Below, piece by piece: positions 19,745 to 29,992 of a stretch of DNA of 45,116 nt (the first letter of the stretch is position 1; every line of letters starts with the position of its first letter). The stretch spans positions 1-45,116 of the forward strand of contig NBMH01000006.1 in NCBI GenBank assembly GCA_002084875.1. Direction: 5' to 3'. Source of the DNA: Anaerolineaceae bacterium 4572_78 (lineage in GTDB: Bacteria; Chloroflexota; Anaerolineae; 4572-78). The notes under the pieces are model-generated. The model was not told the origin of the DNA and made no database searches. It saw nothing but the letters and a program-made list of their open reading frames with translations. The translations under genes were made by a program, and so were the position numbers.

Positions 19745-20140
19745 ATGTACCTCCAAATAAATCACAAACTCGACGTATTGGGTCACACCTTACACGATGC
19801 TCAACAACTGCTCATTGATAGTGATAGCTTGCATGACATTAGTGAGACAATCACCCAATATCTCCACAACTCTGAACATATCGTGAACCAATTGAAAAGT
19901 GCAATGAGTAACGGTCACAATGGTAACTCCAAAGAAAATAATCCACTAGCATCCTTAAGCCCAAGAGAGTCCATCGTCCTACGGCTGATAATGGATGGGA
20001 TGTCCACCAATGATATTTGTGGGAAACTTAAGATTGCACCAAGCACAATTTATACCTATCGAAACCGTATCATGAAAAAGCTGGGTACTAAAACAGTTCC
20101 TGATATGGTAAAACTTGTCCTCCAATATCGACCGTACTAA
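19745..20140 (+). CDS. Small LuxR-type HTH regulator
   Basis: LSPRESIVLRLIMDGMSTNDICGKLKIAPSTIYTYRNRIMKKLGTKTVPDMVKLVLQY. Confidence 0.85.
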   Translation: MYLQINHKLDVLGHTLHDAQQLLIDSDSLHDISETITQYLHNSEHIVNQLKSAMSNGHNGNSKENNPLASLSPRESIVLRLIMDGMSTNDICGKLKIAPSTIYTYRNRIMKKLGTKTVPDMVKLVLQYRPY

Positions 20141-20251
20141 GAACACGCAAGCCATGTGAACTTTAATATCATCATAAAAATTGACCCTATAGCATCACCT
20201 GTTTGGTCGGAATAATTGTCTTCTACAGATTTCACTGTATACTCATTATCC

Positions 20252-20872
20252 ATGATAGATTTCAAAAGTTTTTCTAATAAGACAGGTGTTCTTGCTCACA
20301 TGGTGTCGCACATGATTAATCCTGTTGTGTCAGGTTTTTTAGCAGCTGGGATATTTGCCTTTCAACTAACCACAGACCCATTTTCAACATTCAAGTGGCT
20401 TGGGCTAACGTTTGCTATCACTTCAATACCAACAATCGGATATGTGTTATACTTGGTAGAAACAGGTCATTTGAGGGATTTTCACATGCCCGATAGAGCC
20501 GACAGGATAAAACCACTATTCATCATTTCATGCTGGATAGTTATTAGCACCGCAATGTTAATATGGATACAGGCTCCGCCAATTATTATTTTGGTGCTAG
20601 TTGTTGCCACTGTACAAGTCATACTATTAAGTATTATTACAATGGTTTGGAAGATTAGCTTTCATAGTGCCATAATTATGACAGCAGCCGTAGTCAGCAT
20701 ATTACTTAAAAGTAATTCTGCTTGGTTCATTTCAGGATTGGTGCCATTGGTAGGCTGGTCACGAGTACTTTTAAGACGACATACTATTTCTCAAGTAATA
20801 GGAGGATATCTCGCTGGCATGTGTGTCGCAAGTTTAGCCTTGTATGGTATCGGTTTATACTTAACTCAATAG
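20252..20872 (+). CDS. Integral membrane protein, PAP2-superfamily-like
   Basis: Several hydrophobic segments; LVGWSRVLLRRHTISQVIGGYLAG resembles the C-terminal PAP2 motif. Confidence 0.6.
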   Translation: MIDFKSFSNKTGVLAHMVSHMINPVVSGFLAAGIFAFQLTTDPFSTFKWLGLTFAITSIPTIGYVLYLVETGHLRDFHMPDRADRIKPLFIISCWIVISTAMLIWIQAPPIIILVLVVATVQVILLSIITMVWKISFHSAIIMTAAVVSILLKSNSAWFISGLVPLVGWSRVLLRRHTISQVIGGYLAGMCVASLALYGIGLYLTQ

Positions 20873-20880
20873 TGAACGAT

Positions 20881-21102
20881 ATGCAAAAACCAACAAACAC
20901 ACGTGACATACGCCGTCAAAATGATAAACAACTTGCTATCATGGTGATGGTCGTACTTTTTGTACTTGGCACAGGATTAATTGGTCTGATTTGGGGCTGG
21001 GCTTCTGCCATTGGTGGGGCGTTGTGCCTGATGAGCGGAGTGATTTTAATTGGCGGCTTATGGCTTCTACTTAGTTTTATTGAGCGATTGGTGGAAGATT
21101 AA
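20881..21102 (+). CDS. Small membrane protein, function unknown
   Basis: MQKPTNTRDIRRQNDKQLAIMVMVVLFVLGTGLIGLIWGWASAIGGALCLMSGVILIGGLWLLLSFIERLVED; two TM segments. Confidence 0.6.
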   Translation: MQKPTNTRDIRRQNDKQLAIMVMVVLFVLGTGLIGLIWGWASAIGGALCLMSGVILIGGLWLLLSFIERLVED

Positions 21103-21194
21103 AATCCATGGCTAGCTCACTTAGTTGACATTATTTTCAACATGGTGTAGTATATTCGGACTGATAATTATTGAAATTAAGGAGTAAGGTAACA

Positions 21195-22721
21195 ATGTCC
21201 GAAAAAGAAAACAATAAAGATGTAGGTCAGGTTTCTATGCCTGACAACAAAGAACAAGATGAAAGGTCAATGCTCACTCCGAAAGAAAAGGTTTCGGAAA
21301 CACGACATACTGTTGTGATTGATGACCAAGAAATTTCGTACACGGCAATTGCAGGTACAATTATTTTAAAAGAGCCTGACAAAGAAAAAGGCGAAAAGCC
21401 AAAAGGCACCATATTTTTCATTGCCTATACCATGAATGATGTAGAGGATATTGGCAAACGTCCTCTTACTTTCTCATTCAATGGTGGACCAGGTTCGTCT
21501 TCAGTTTGGCTTCATTTGGGATTATTGGGTCCTCGTCGTGTTTTGTTAGATGATGAAGGGAACGCCCCACCTCCCCCTCATCAATTAGTCAATAACGAAT
21601 ATTCCATTTTCAATAAAACTGATTTGGTATTCATTGACCCAATTGGAACTGGGTTCAGTCGAGCTGTCCCTGGTGAAGATGAAAAACAATTCTATAATTT
21701 TAAAAAAGATATTGAGACCGCGGGGGAGTTTATTCGACGATATGTCACCCGCTATAAACGTTGGTCTTCCCCCAAATTTTTAGCAGGTGAAAGTTATGGA
21801 GCAGTACGAGGAGCAGGTTTGACAGGTTTCCTTCAAGACCGTTATGGCATGTATTTTAATGGAATCATGTTTCTTTCATCGGTACTGAATTTTCAAACAA
21901 TTTTATTTGAGCATGGCAATGACCTGCCGTATATTCTTTTCCTTCCTGCTTATACAGCTGCCGCATGGTATCACAAACAACTTTCAGCCGAATTGCAAAA
22001 AGACTTACGTGAGACTGTCAAGGAAGTGAAAGAATTTGCCTTGACAGAATACACAGTGGCGTTGATGAAAGGCTCTACCATTTCTGATGATGAACGACAA
22101 ACCATCATCCACAAATTGGCAAAATATACAGGACTTAGCGAAACATACATTGAGCAAACAAATTTGCGGATTGAGATATTTCGTTTTACTAAAGAATTGT
22201 TGCGTCATGAACGACGCACCATTGGGCGGCTTGATAGCAGAATGAAAGGAATCGACCGTGATGCTGCTGGACAACATTTTGAATATGACCCTGCTATCAC
22301 TGTTCTTCAAGGATGTTATACAGCCGCATTGTATGATTATCTGGGACGCGAACTCAAGTTCGATAGCGATTTGATATATGAAACATTAAACATTGATGTG
22401 TTTAATTCCTGGCGTTATCAACAACATGAAAATAGATTTGCGGAGGTAAGCGAAACTCTGCGTCATGCAATGACAAAAAATCCATACCTTAAGGTCTTTA
22501 TTGCCTGTGGCTACTATGACATGGGAACACCAGCATTAGCCGCAGAATATGGCTTTAACCATCTTGGTATTGACCCAAGTTTGCAAAAAAATATTTCAAT
22601 GGCACATTACGAAGCTGGTCACATGATGTATATTCATCGTCCATCACTAATCGAAATGAAAAAGGATTTGGATGAATTTATTGAGTCGGCAACTCATGTA
22701 TCACATGCATCTTGCCTATGA
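21195..22721 (+). CDS. S10 family serine carboxypeptidase
   Basis: TFSFNGGPGSSSVWLHLGLLGPRRV, IDPIGTGFSRA, GESYGAVRGAGL, GYYDMGTP, YEAGHMMYIH. Confidence 0.93.
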   Translation: MSEKENNKDVGQVSMPDNKEQDERSMLTPKEKVSETRHTVVIDDQEISYTAIAGTIILKEPDKEKGEKPKGTIFFIAYTMNDVEDIGKRPLTFSFNGGPGSSSVWLHLGLLGPRRVLLDDEGNAPPPPHQLVNNEYSIFNKTDLVFIDPIGTGFSRAVPGEDEKQFYNFKKDIETAGEFIRRYVTRYKRWSSPKFLAGESYGAVRGAGLTGFLQDRYGMYFNGIMFLSSVLNFQTILFEHGNDLPYILFLPAYTAAAWYHKQLSAELQKDLRETVKEVKEFALTEYTVALMKGSTISDDERQTIIHKLAKYTGLSETYIEQTNLRIEIFRFTKELLRHERRTIGRLDSRMKGIDRDAAGQHFEYDPAITVLQGCYTAALYDYLGRELKFDSDLIYETLNIDVFNSWRYQQHENRFAEVSETLRHAMTKNPYLKVFIACGYYDMGTPALAAEYGFNHLGIDPSLQKNISMAHYEAGHMMYIHRPSLIEMKKDLDEFIESATHVSHASCL

Positions 22722-22844
22722 GTTTACAATTCTCTATTTTGTTAATATCTTTTTGGTGTGATTGAACCATTTATTAATTTACAATCTATGTTTTATGTGT
22801 TAATACATATATGGATGAGATGAAAACAAAACCAAGTTTCATGC

Positions 22845-23585
22845 TTGCGGGCATTGGAAATCAAATTAACTGCTTTACCTGATGAACAAACTCATTCACT
22901 ACCTGAAAATAAATATGGAAGCGAAATTGTTGTCAGACCTGATACAATTGTTTATTTAGCATTGAGTATCGCAAGTACTTATCAGTCTGAACGAAATACA
23001 TTACTGAGTATTATGGGACCTGTTTGTTCAACTATTCAAGATTGGGAAAATCCTAAAGAAGTTCAGTCTCTTATTTTAGATATGATAAGTATAATTGATG
23101 GCATTTTGCTTGATAAACTAGATAAACAAAAACCATTACTTTTGCAACCTATATGGAAAACAATTGGTAAGTCAAGTGTTTTGGATATTAATTGTTTAGA
23201 TATATTCGTTTGGAGTGATTTTGCTTTCACTCGTTTATTTATTGATGCATCACTAAGCAAATCTACATACAAAATTACTCGTTTATCTCGTACAGTTATA
23301 TGGCTTATCAAAATGTTATTTGATTTTGCTAAAAATGGTCGTTTTAACCCTAAACAAACAATTGATAAACTAACCTACAACACAAGAAATGATAAGGCAT
23401 TTGCACTTGGTGGCAAAAGTACACACCAATACATGGTTTGTTCAGAGTTAGTTAAACCCAGATTAACAAAACATATTTTCAAAAATATCATTTTAGGAGG
23501 GGGGCAGAATTTTTTAAGTCCTGAGCGAAGGTTAGATGCCGTCATACTAAGCACTTCTGGTCTATTTGAAAAAGAGCGGGAATAA
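22845..23585 (+). pseudogene. Probable type II restriction endonuclease remnant or N-terminally truncated gene paired with the downstream C5 methyltransferase
   Basis: Overlaps the methyltransferase ORF start. Begins at a TTG with RALEIKLTALPDEQ (E-x-K nuclease-like motif at the extreme N-terminus). An ATG at 22811 in another frame stops after ~23 codons. Confidence 0.5.
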
Positions 23586-24528
23586 TATTGTGAAAGTTAT
23601 AGATTTATTTGCAGGTTGCGGTGGTATGTCTCTTGGCTTTATGAACGCAGGTTGTGAGCTATGTGCGTCTTACGACAACTGGCAAGCAGCTATCAATGTC
23701 CACAAAAAAAATTTTAGCCACCCTATATTCAAAGTAGATTTATATCATGGCTTAGAAAATATCTCTACTTTTCAAAAACACGAACCCGATATTATTATTG
23801 GTGGACCTCCATGTCAAGATTTTTCTTCTGCTGGCAAAAGAAATGAGTCATTAGGTAGAGCAAACCTTACAATTATATTTGCTCAAATTGTGTGTCAAGT
23901 AAAACCTACTTGGTTTGTTATGGAAAATGTACCAAGAATTGTAAAAACAAAAACATACCTGAAGACATGGCAAATATTTCAAAATGCTAACTACCAACTG
24001 GTTGAAATTTTTTTAGATGCAAGTTTTTGTGGTGTGCCTCAAAAACGTAAACGTTTATTCTTAATTGGAAAGTTAAATCAAGATATAGGTAGATTGAATT
24101 ATCTTTTAGAGAAAAATTTGACTAAGCATCCTATGAGTGTTCGGGAGTATCTCGGTGATAGTATTTCTGTAAATCATTACTATCGACATCCCCGTAGTTA
24201 TAAAAGGCGTGGTATTTTTAGCATTGACGAACCTAGCCCTACTATCAGAGGGGTTAACCGCCCATTACCATGTGGATATCCAGGTCATCAAGGGGATACT
24301 GCTCCTGTATCAGAAAAAATTCGTGCATTGACAACCAAAGAACGTAGCCTTATCCAAACATTTCCTCCCTACTTTATTTGGGAAGGAACAAAATCCAACT
24401 TGGAACAAATGATAGGAAATGCTGTACCAGTAAAATTAGCGGAGCATGTTGCAAAGGCTATTCTTGATTATGCCGATAAGGAGTATCAACAGATATATTA
24501 TAGTCAAGCAAACTTGTTTTCACAATAA
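23566..24528 (+). CDS. DNA (cytosine-5-)-methyltransferase
   Basis: Motifs DLFAGCGGMSLGF (I), GGPPCQDFSSAGKR (IV), ENVPR (VI), VPQKRKRLFLIG (VIII), GNAVPVKLAEHVAKAI (X). Confidence 0.96.
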   Translation: MKKSGNNIVKVIDLFAGCGGMSLGFMNAGCELCASYDNWQAAINVHKKNFSHPIFKVDLYHGLENISTFQKHEPDIIIGGPPCQDFSSAGKRNESLGRANLTIIFAQIVCQVKPTWFVMENVPRIVKTKTYLKTWQIFQNANYQLVEIFLDASFCGVPQKRKRLFLIGKLNQDIGRLNYLLEKNLTKHPMSVREYLGDSISVNHYYRHPRSYKRRGIFSIDEPSPTIRGVNRPLPCGYPGHQGDTAPVSEKIRALTTKERSLIQTFPPYFIWEGTKSNLEQMIGNAVPVKLAEHVAKAILDYADKEYQQIYYSQANLFSQ

Positions 24529-24585
24529 TGGTATTAATATTTTTGATTTAACAGGACATCCCGTTAAGAAAATAAATTTATTAAC

Positions 24586-26541
24586 ATGACTTTTCTCAAC
24601 CCTGTTTCATTTTTTTTACTGGCACTCATTCCGCCGATTATTGCCTTATATCTGCTCAAATTACGCCGCCGAGAACATTACGTTTCTAGTACATATCTAT
24701 GGCGGCGGTTTGTGCGTGATGTTGAGGCAAATGCCCCATGGCAACGATTAAAGCGAAATTTGCTGTTATTGTTGCAGATTATTTTTATGTTAATTTTGAT
24801 ATTTGCCTTAAGCCGTCCCGTGACAGAAACAGTGAGTATAGCCAGTCAGATGATAGTTATTGTTCTTGATACTTCGGCTAGCATGACCGCTATTGAAAGT
24901 CGGGGCATTTTGCCAAACGCTATTGAGAGTAAGGGCGTTTGGCCAAACGCCCCTACAACACGACTTGACATGGCAAAAAAAATGGCTGGCTCACTCATTA
25001 CCAATCTGCCTTATGATGCTCAAGTAACGGTTATTACTGCTAGTGGGGGGCATGTTGACCTGCTAGTTTCAGCCAGTCGAGACCGCCATCAAACCCTTGC
25101 TCTTTTAGATAGTGTACAAGGCACCCCATTCAATAGCGACTTAATTCCCGCCTTAACTTTAGCCGAAGCGATTACTGCTCGTGAGCCATACTCGGAGATT
25201 GTGCTTTTATCGGATGGAGTTATCCAACTTCCAGCACATCCGCCGCCCATGCGATTTATTCCCGTCGGAAAACAGGGAAGCAATCAACAGATAAGTGCAT
25301 TATCTGCCACCATGTTGGAAAATGGTCAAGCCATGCTATTAGTTCAAATCCGAAATTTTGATGCCCAACCTGTCCAACGCCGTTTGACGGTTAATGTTGA
25401 CGGAAACTTATTTCATGCTGTTGACATGGAACTACCTCCGAATGGATTTCATGCCGTCGGGAATAATCATAATTCGTTGTTAATTCCAGTTCATGCTAAA
25501 ATTGTGACCGTGCAGTTAATGCCCAATCAAGTTGACATGTTTCCTGTTGATGATAATGCATGGCTGGTTATTCGTCCTACTGAAACAGTCAATATTGCCT
25601 TAGTACCACAAGGTAATTTTTTTCTACGGACGGCTTTGAATTTGCTTGATGTTTCTTTTGAGCAGATGGAAACTACTTCTGAAAATAAGGCTACACTGCA
25701 CATTTTTGACTCGTATATACCTGATGAACTTCCAACGGGCAATATTTTGTTTATTGCTCCACCTGCTTCAATTCCATCATTATTTGAGGTTACAGGACAG
25801 GTGTTGAATCCTAGTTCAACCGATTTCATTGCTGATTCTCCTTTATTGGCTCATGTCAATTTACGAAACATACGCATACTGACTACTACAAAAATTAGCG
25901 GGGCAAATTGGGCAAAAACTATTATAGGTTATTATGATGAGGATGAAGTTATCCCGTTATTACTAGCGGGAGAAATTGAAGGTCAACGGATGGCGATTGT
26001 GGCATTTGACCTAAACAATAGTGATTTGCCTTTACGTCCTGCTTTTCCAATTCTCATGGCTAATCTAATAAACTACCTATCACCTACGGGGGCTAATATC
26101 ATGCCTAGTGAACTTATGATAAATTCCGCTCATACCTTTTCAGTATCTCCTGATATTACCACCTTGAATCTGGTTCTGCCCGATGGTCAAAATACGTCAT
26201 TTGCTGTTGAAGCAGGCAGTGCCACATTATCTCAACTTGACCAACTCGGCATTTATCAACTAGAATTTGAGACAACAGGGTTCGGAAAAAAATCGCTGAA
26301 CCCTGTCAATTTTGCCGTTAATTTCTTCGACCCTGTCGAATCAAATCTCACTCCTAAACCAGATTTGCCTTTCATCAAACGTGATATCATAGAAACATCT
26401 ACAGTTACATTACCTCCTGCTTATCATGAATGGTGGCGACCGTTAGCGATGATGGCATTGGGATTGTTGGTATTAGAATGGTTGGTTTACCAACGAAATA
26501 GAATTTTAAGATGGATTGAATTAATCAAAGTGAGGATATGA
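24586..26541 (+). CDS. BatA/VWA-domain membrane protein
   Basis: N-terminal hydrophobic LLALIPPIIALYLLKLRRREHYVSSTYLWRR; MIDAS IVLDTSASM; C-terminal TM. Confidence 0.9.
   Translation: MTFLNPVSFFLLALIPPIIALYLLKLRRREHYVSSTYLWRRFVRDVEANAPWQRLKRNLLLLLQIIFMLILIFALSRPVTETVSIASQMIVIVLDTSASMTAIESRGILPNAIESKGVWPNAPTTRLDMAKKMAGSLITNLPYDAQVTVITASGGHVDLLVSASRDRHQTLALLDSVQGTPFNSDLIPALTLAEAITAREPYSEIVLLSDGVIQLPAHPPPMRFIPVGKQGSNQQISALSATMLENGQAMLLVQIRNFDAQPVQRRLTVNVDGNLFHAVDMELPPNGFHAVGNNHNSLLIPVHAKIVTVQLMPNQVDMFPVDDNAWLVIRPTETVNIALVPQGNFFLRTALNLLDVSFEQMETTSENKATLHIFDSYIPDELPTGNILFIAPPASIPSLFEVTGQVLNPSSTDFIADSPLLAHVNLRNIRILTTTKISGANWAKTIIGYYDEDEVIPLLLAGEIEGQRMAIVAFDLNNSDLPLRPAFPILMANLINYLSPTGANIMPSELMINSAHTFSVSPDITTLNLVLPDGQNTSFAVEAGSATLSQLDQLGIYQLEFETTGFGKKSLNPVNFAVNFFDPVESNLTPKPDLPFIKRDIIETSTVTLPPAYHEWWRPLAMMALGLLVLEWLVYQRNRILRWIELIKVRI
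24889..24956. repeat. 30-bp tandem duplication containing a family D palindrome, in frame within the VWA gene
   Basis: cgctattgaaagtcggggcattttgccaaa / cgctattgagagtaagggcgtttggccaaa followed by cgcccctac. Confidence 0.85.
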
Positions 26542-27665
26542 AAATGAAGACATGGAAAAATATCATAAACACTTTTGTTAAAGTCGAAACAAAATTCGAT
26601 AGTTTAAGGAGACTCTTAAGTCTTCGTCTAAAGCTGAATGACCCTATTCAAATCACGCCCTATTTGGGATATGGGACAACTAAGCATCTTTATTTAAAGG
26701 GGCGTGTCCTCGAAAATGAAAATATCGAACCACCCTCAACCGATGATACGATACTAGATAATATCATCAATATTTATAAACGATTAGAGAGTGATGAAGT
26801 TGTGGGGGCTAGATTGAAGGCTCGCTTTAGGGGGCTAGAAGAAGAGACGGTGACAGATAATGAAGGGTTCTTTGAAGTACATTTTGACATGCCATCCCCA
26901 CTTGAAGATGAGGCGTTTTGGTATGATGTCGAATTAGAATTGATTGAACCAAGCCTCAGTAAGGAAGAGAAGATAAGCTGTAAAGGATGGGTGATGGTAC
27001 CATCTCATACAGCTCAATTTGGGGTCATCAGTGATATCGATGATACGGTCATCAAAACTGAAGCAACAAATTTACTCGCCATGGCAAAAAACACATTACT
27101 ACATAACGCCCACACCCGCCTCCCTTTTGATGGAGTGCCTGCCTTTTATAAGGCATTGAAGCACGGGACTCATGCAACAGCCTTTAATCCAATCTTCTAC
27201 GTGTCAAGCAGTCCATGGAACTTATATGACCTGTTCATAGATATGTTCGAATTTCATCATATCCCATTGGGACCGCTTCTGTTACAAGATTATGGACTAG
27301 ACGAGAATACGATGTTCATCAAAGAACATCATATTCATAAACTTGAGCAAATAAAAAAGGTTCTACAGATTTATCCAAAGTTACCCTTTATTTTGATTGG
27401 TGACAGTGGTCAAAAAGACCCTGAAATATATGAAGAGGTAGTGCGTACATATCCAAATCAAATCAAGGCAATTTATATTCGAGATGTCAGTTCTGAAAGG
27501 CGTGATAAAGAAGTTGAGCGGATAGCGGAGAGAGTCAAAAAACTTGATGTTGACATGCTACTTGTGTGGAACACTTTCGTAGCTGCCGAGCATGCCATAA
27601 AACATCGGCTTATCCCCGCCGAAAAACTAGCTCATATCGGGGCAAATCTAGTCGATAAGGTATGA
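26538..27665 (+). CDS. DUF2183 / App1-like phosphatidate phosphatase
   Basis: FGVISDIDDTVIKTEATN, FYVSSSPWNLYDLF, FILIGDSGQKDPEIY. Confidence 0.9.
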   Translation: MKMKTWKNIINTFVKVETKFDSLRRLLSLRLKLNDPIQITPYLGYGTTKHLYLKGRVLENENIEPPSTDDTILDNIINIYKRLESDEVVGARLKARFRGLEEETVTDNEGFFEVHFDMPSPLEDEAFWYDVELELIEPSLSKEEKISCKGWVMVPSHTAQFGVISDIDDTVIKTEATNLLAMAKNTLLHNAHTRLPFDGVPAFYKALKHGTHATAFNPIFYVSSSPWNLYDLFIDMFEFHHIPLGPLLLQDYGLDENTMFIKEHHIHKLEQIKKVLQIYPKLPFILIGDSGQKDPEIYEEVVRTYPNQIKAIYIRDVSSERRDKEVERIAERVKKLDVDMLLVWNTFVAAEHAIKHRLIPAEKLAHIGANLVDKV

Positions 27666-27808
27666 TGACTTTACTATTGTAGTGGTGCAAGTTTAGATGG
27701 TGGTTAAACCTGAATTAAACCATGCCCCAAACTTGCTTAATCAACAACAAAATGTTAAAATGATAATCAGTTACAATATTTTATTTTTTGACGAGGAAAC
27801 TTAACTAA

Positions 27809-29902
27809 ATGAATAGATTACAAAAATTTTTATGTCCACGTAAAATTGCCCTGATAGGTGCTTCGCGAAAAAAAGAGGCATTGGGGGGCATGTTTTTAAA
27901 TGCAGTCCAACGGATGAACTATCCAGGTGAAATAATTCCCGTCAATCCAAAAGCCACTGAAATTAACGGGTTGGCATGCACAAATTCAATCACCGAATTG
28001 CCATCCGATTTAGATTTGGCAGTGATTATGTTACCTTATCGACTGGTTTTATCCACAGTGGAGGAACTGGCAGAAAGAGGTATAGAAAATATTTTAATTG
28101 TAAGTGCGGGCTTTAAAGAAGTTGGTGGGGATGGAATTGTGCGTGAAAACCAACTGAAGGCTCTCATCGAAAAATATAACCTAAACGTCGTCGGTCCGAA
28201 TTGCATGGGATTTGTCAACACAGACCCTGCGGTTAGGCTCAATGCCTCATTTTCACCCCTAGACCCAAAACCAGGACATGTCGCATTTATCTCACAAAGT
28301 GGTGCTTTAGGAGTTAGTTTGATGGAGCTATCGATGGAAACTCAACTAGAATTTTCAATCTTTGGTAGCACAGGAAACAAAGTGGATATCGATGAAGTAG
28401 ATTTTCTCGAATTTTTATTGGACGATAAAAACACTCACAGCGTCATGCTTTATCATGAAAGCCTTAATCGTGCTCAAGAATTGAGGCGAGTGTGTCAACG
28501 CATGATATTAAAAAAACCAATTATCGCCATCAAGGCTGGACGCGGAAAAAAAGCTCAAGAAGCCGCATCATCACACACAGGGGCATTGGCAAGTCCCGAT
28601 GTCGTAGTAGATGCTTTTCTGCGACAATGTGGGGTTATCCGTTGTGAGACTCTCGAAGACATGTTCGATTTAGCTCGAGGAATGGCAGTCTTAAAACCGC
28701 CGAAAGGAAATCGAGTAGCAATCATCACAAATGCTGGTGGTCCTGCCATCTTAGCTACAGATGTACTCGAGGAACGCGGAATGGAAGTGCCGAATTTATC
28801 AGCAAGAACACAACAAAAGTTACGTGAGTTTCTGCACCAAGAAGCCTCCGTGCTTAATCCAATCGATATGATAGCTTCGGCAACACATGAGACATATCGT
28901 CAGACATTTGAAATAGTTGCTCAAGATAAAAATGTAGATGCCATCCTGCTAATTATGGTCAAATCACCATTCGACATAACCCCAGGTTACATAATCGAAA
29001 CCCTAGCCGATGCGATTAAACAAGCTAAGAAACCTGTCATAGCTGTAGTCTTGGCACAATATGATAAAGAAGCAGGTATTTCTAAATTTTGGGAATTGAA
29101 TGTACCAGTATTTCGCTATCCCGAATCGGCGGCGAGAGTGCTGGGAGGTTTAAACGAATATCGCCTAAATCGGCAAACATTCCGAGAAGAACCTCATCTT
29201 GAAATTCCAATCTCGACCTTGCCCGCCAGCGAAACTTTACAAAGAAAACAAGTTGCCTTGCAACAGGTGTTTGATTACTTGGAAGAATATAATATTCCAC
29301 TGGCACCTTATTTGATTAGTGACAACCTTGACGATATTATAAGTTTTACTCAAATGCATGACGCGGCAATAGTTCTCAAAATTGCTAATGGGGATGTGAT
29401 ACATAAAAGTGACCTTAGCTTGGTCAAGATAAATTTGAAGGATGAAGCAGATGTCCGCAAGGCATTCGACGACATTGTTCAAACCAGCCCTGAATTTTTA
29501 CCTGAGGGCATCAAGCCAATTATCTTGGTTCAACCGATGATTGAAGGTTTTCCTGAACTGGTTATCGGAGCAAAACGTGATGAGAATTTTGGTGTCATAT
29601 TAATGTTCGGTTTAGGAGGAGTTTTTGTAGAAGCATTGCAAGATGTAATCTTTCGTTTCGCACCCATTAATCGGCACATGGCAATGCGGATGATAGATGA
29701 AATTAAAAGTCATCGATTATTGAAGGGATTTCGTCATCATTCTCCAGTGGATTTGGACCAAATCGCTATTATCATCACAAAAGTTGGGCAACTGATGATA
29801 CATCATCCTGAAATTCAAGAGATGGATATTAACCCAATTATATGGTCGCCTCAAGATAATCATCCCTTCGTGGTGGATGCTCGCATGACTATTTTAGATT
29901 AG
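27809..29902 (+). CDS. Acyl-/acetyl-CoA synthetase (ADP-forming), fused alpha/beta subunits
   Basis: CoA-binding PRKIALIGASRKKEALGG, SSHTGALASPDVVVDA, VAIITNAGGPAILATD; C-terminal ATP-grasp GVILMFGLGGVFVEALQDVIFRFAPI. Confidence 0.94.
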   Translation: MNRLQKFLCPRKIALIGASRKKEALGGMFLNAVQRMNYPGEIIPVNPKATEINGLACTNSITELPSDLDLAVIMLPYRLVLSTVEELAERGIENILIVSAGFKEVGGDGIVRENQLKALIEKYNLNVVGPNCMGFVNTDPAVRLNASFSPLDPKPGHVAFISQSGALGVSLMELSMETQLEFSIFGSTGNKVDIDEVDFLEFLLDDKNTHSVMLYHESLNRAQELRRVCQRMILKKPIIAIKAGRGKKAQEAASSHTGALASPDVVVDAFLRQCGVIRCETLEDMFDLARGMAVLKPPKGNRVAIITNAGGPAILATDVLEERGMEVPNLSARTQQKLREFLHQEASVLNPIDMIASATHETYRQTFEIVAQDKNVDAILLIMVKSPFDITPGYIIETLADAIKQAKKPVIAVVLAQYDKEAGISKFWELNVPVFRYPESAARVLGGLNEYRLNRQTFREEPHLEIPISTLPASETLQRKQVALQQVFDYLEEYNIPLAPYLISDNLDDIISFTQMHDAAIVLKIANGDVIHKSDLSLVKINLKDEADVRKAFDDIVQTSPEFLPEGIKPIILVQPMIEGFPELVIGAKRDENFGVILMFGLGGVFVEALQDVIFRFAPINRHMAMRMIDEIKSHRLLKGFRHHSPVDLDQIAIIITKVGQLMIHHPEIQEMDINPIIWSPQDNHPFVVDARMTILD

Positions 29903-29905
29903 CGT

Positions 29906-29990
29906 TTTGACATGTCAAAGCACTATGAGCGAAAAAGCTTGCTTTTTCATGTCAAAGCAAACTTTGACTCTCCTAGTGTTTTTTCGCTCC
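29906..29990. repeat. Palindromic repeat family B (compound)
   Basis: tgacatgtcaaagcactatgagcgaaaaagcttgctttttcatgtcaaagcaaactttgactctcctagtgttttttcgctcc. Confidence 0.75.
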
Positions 29991-29992
29991 AA

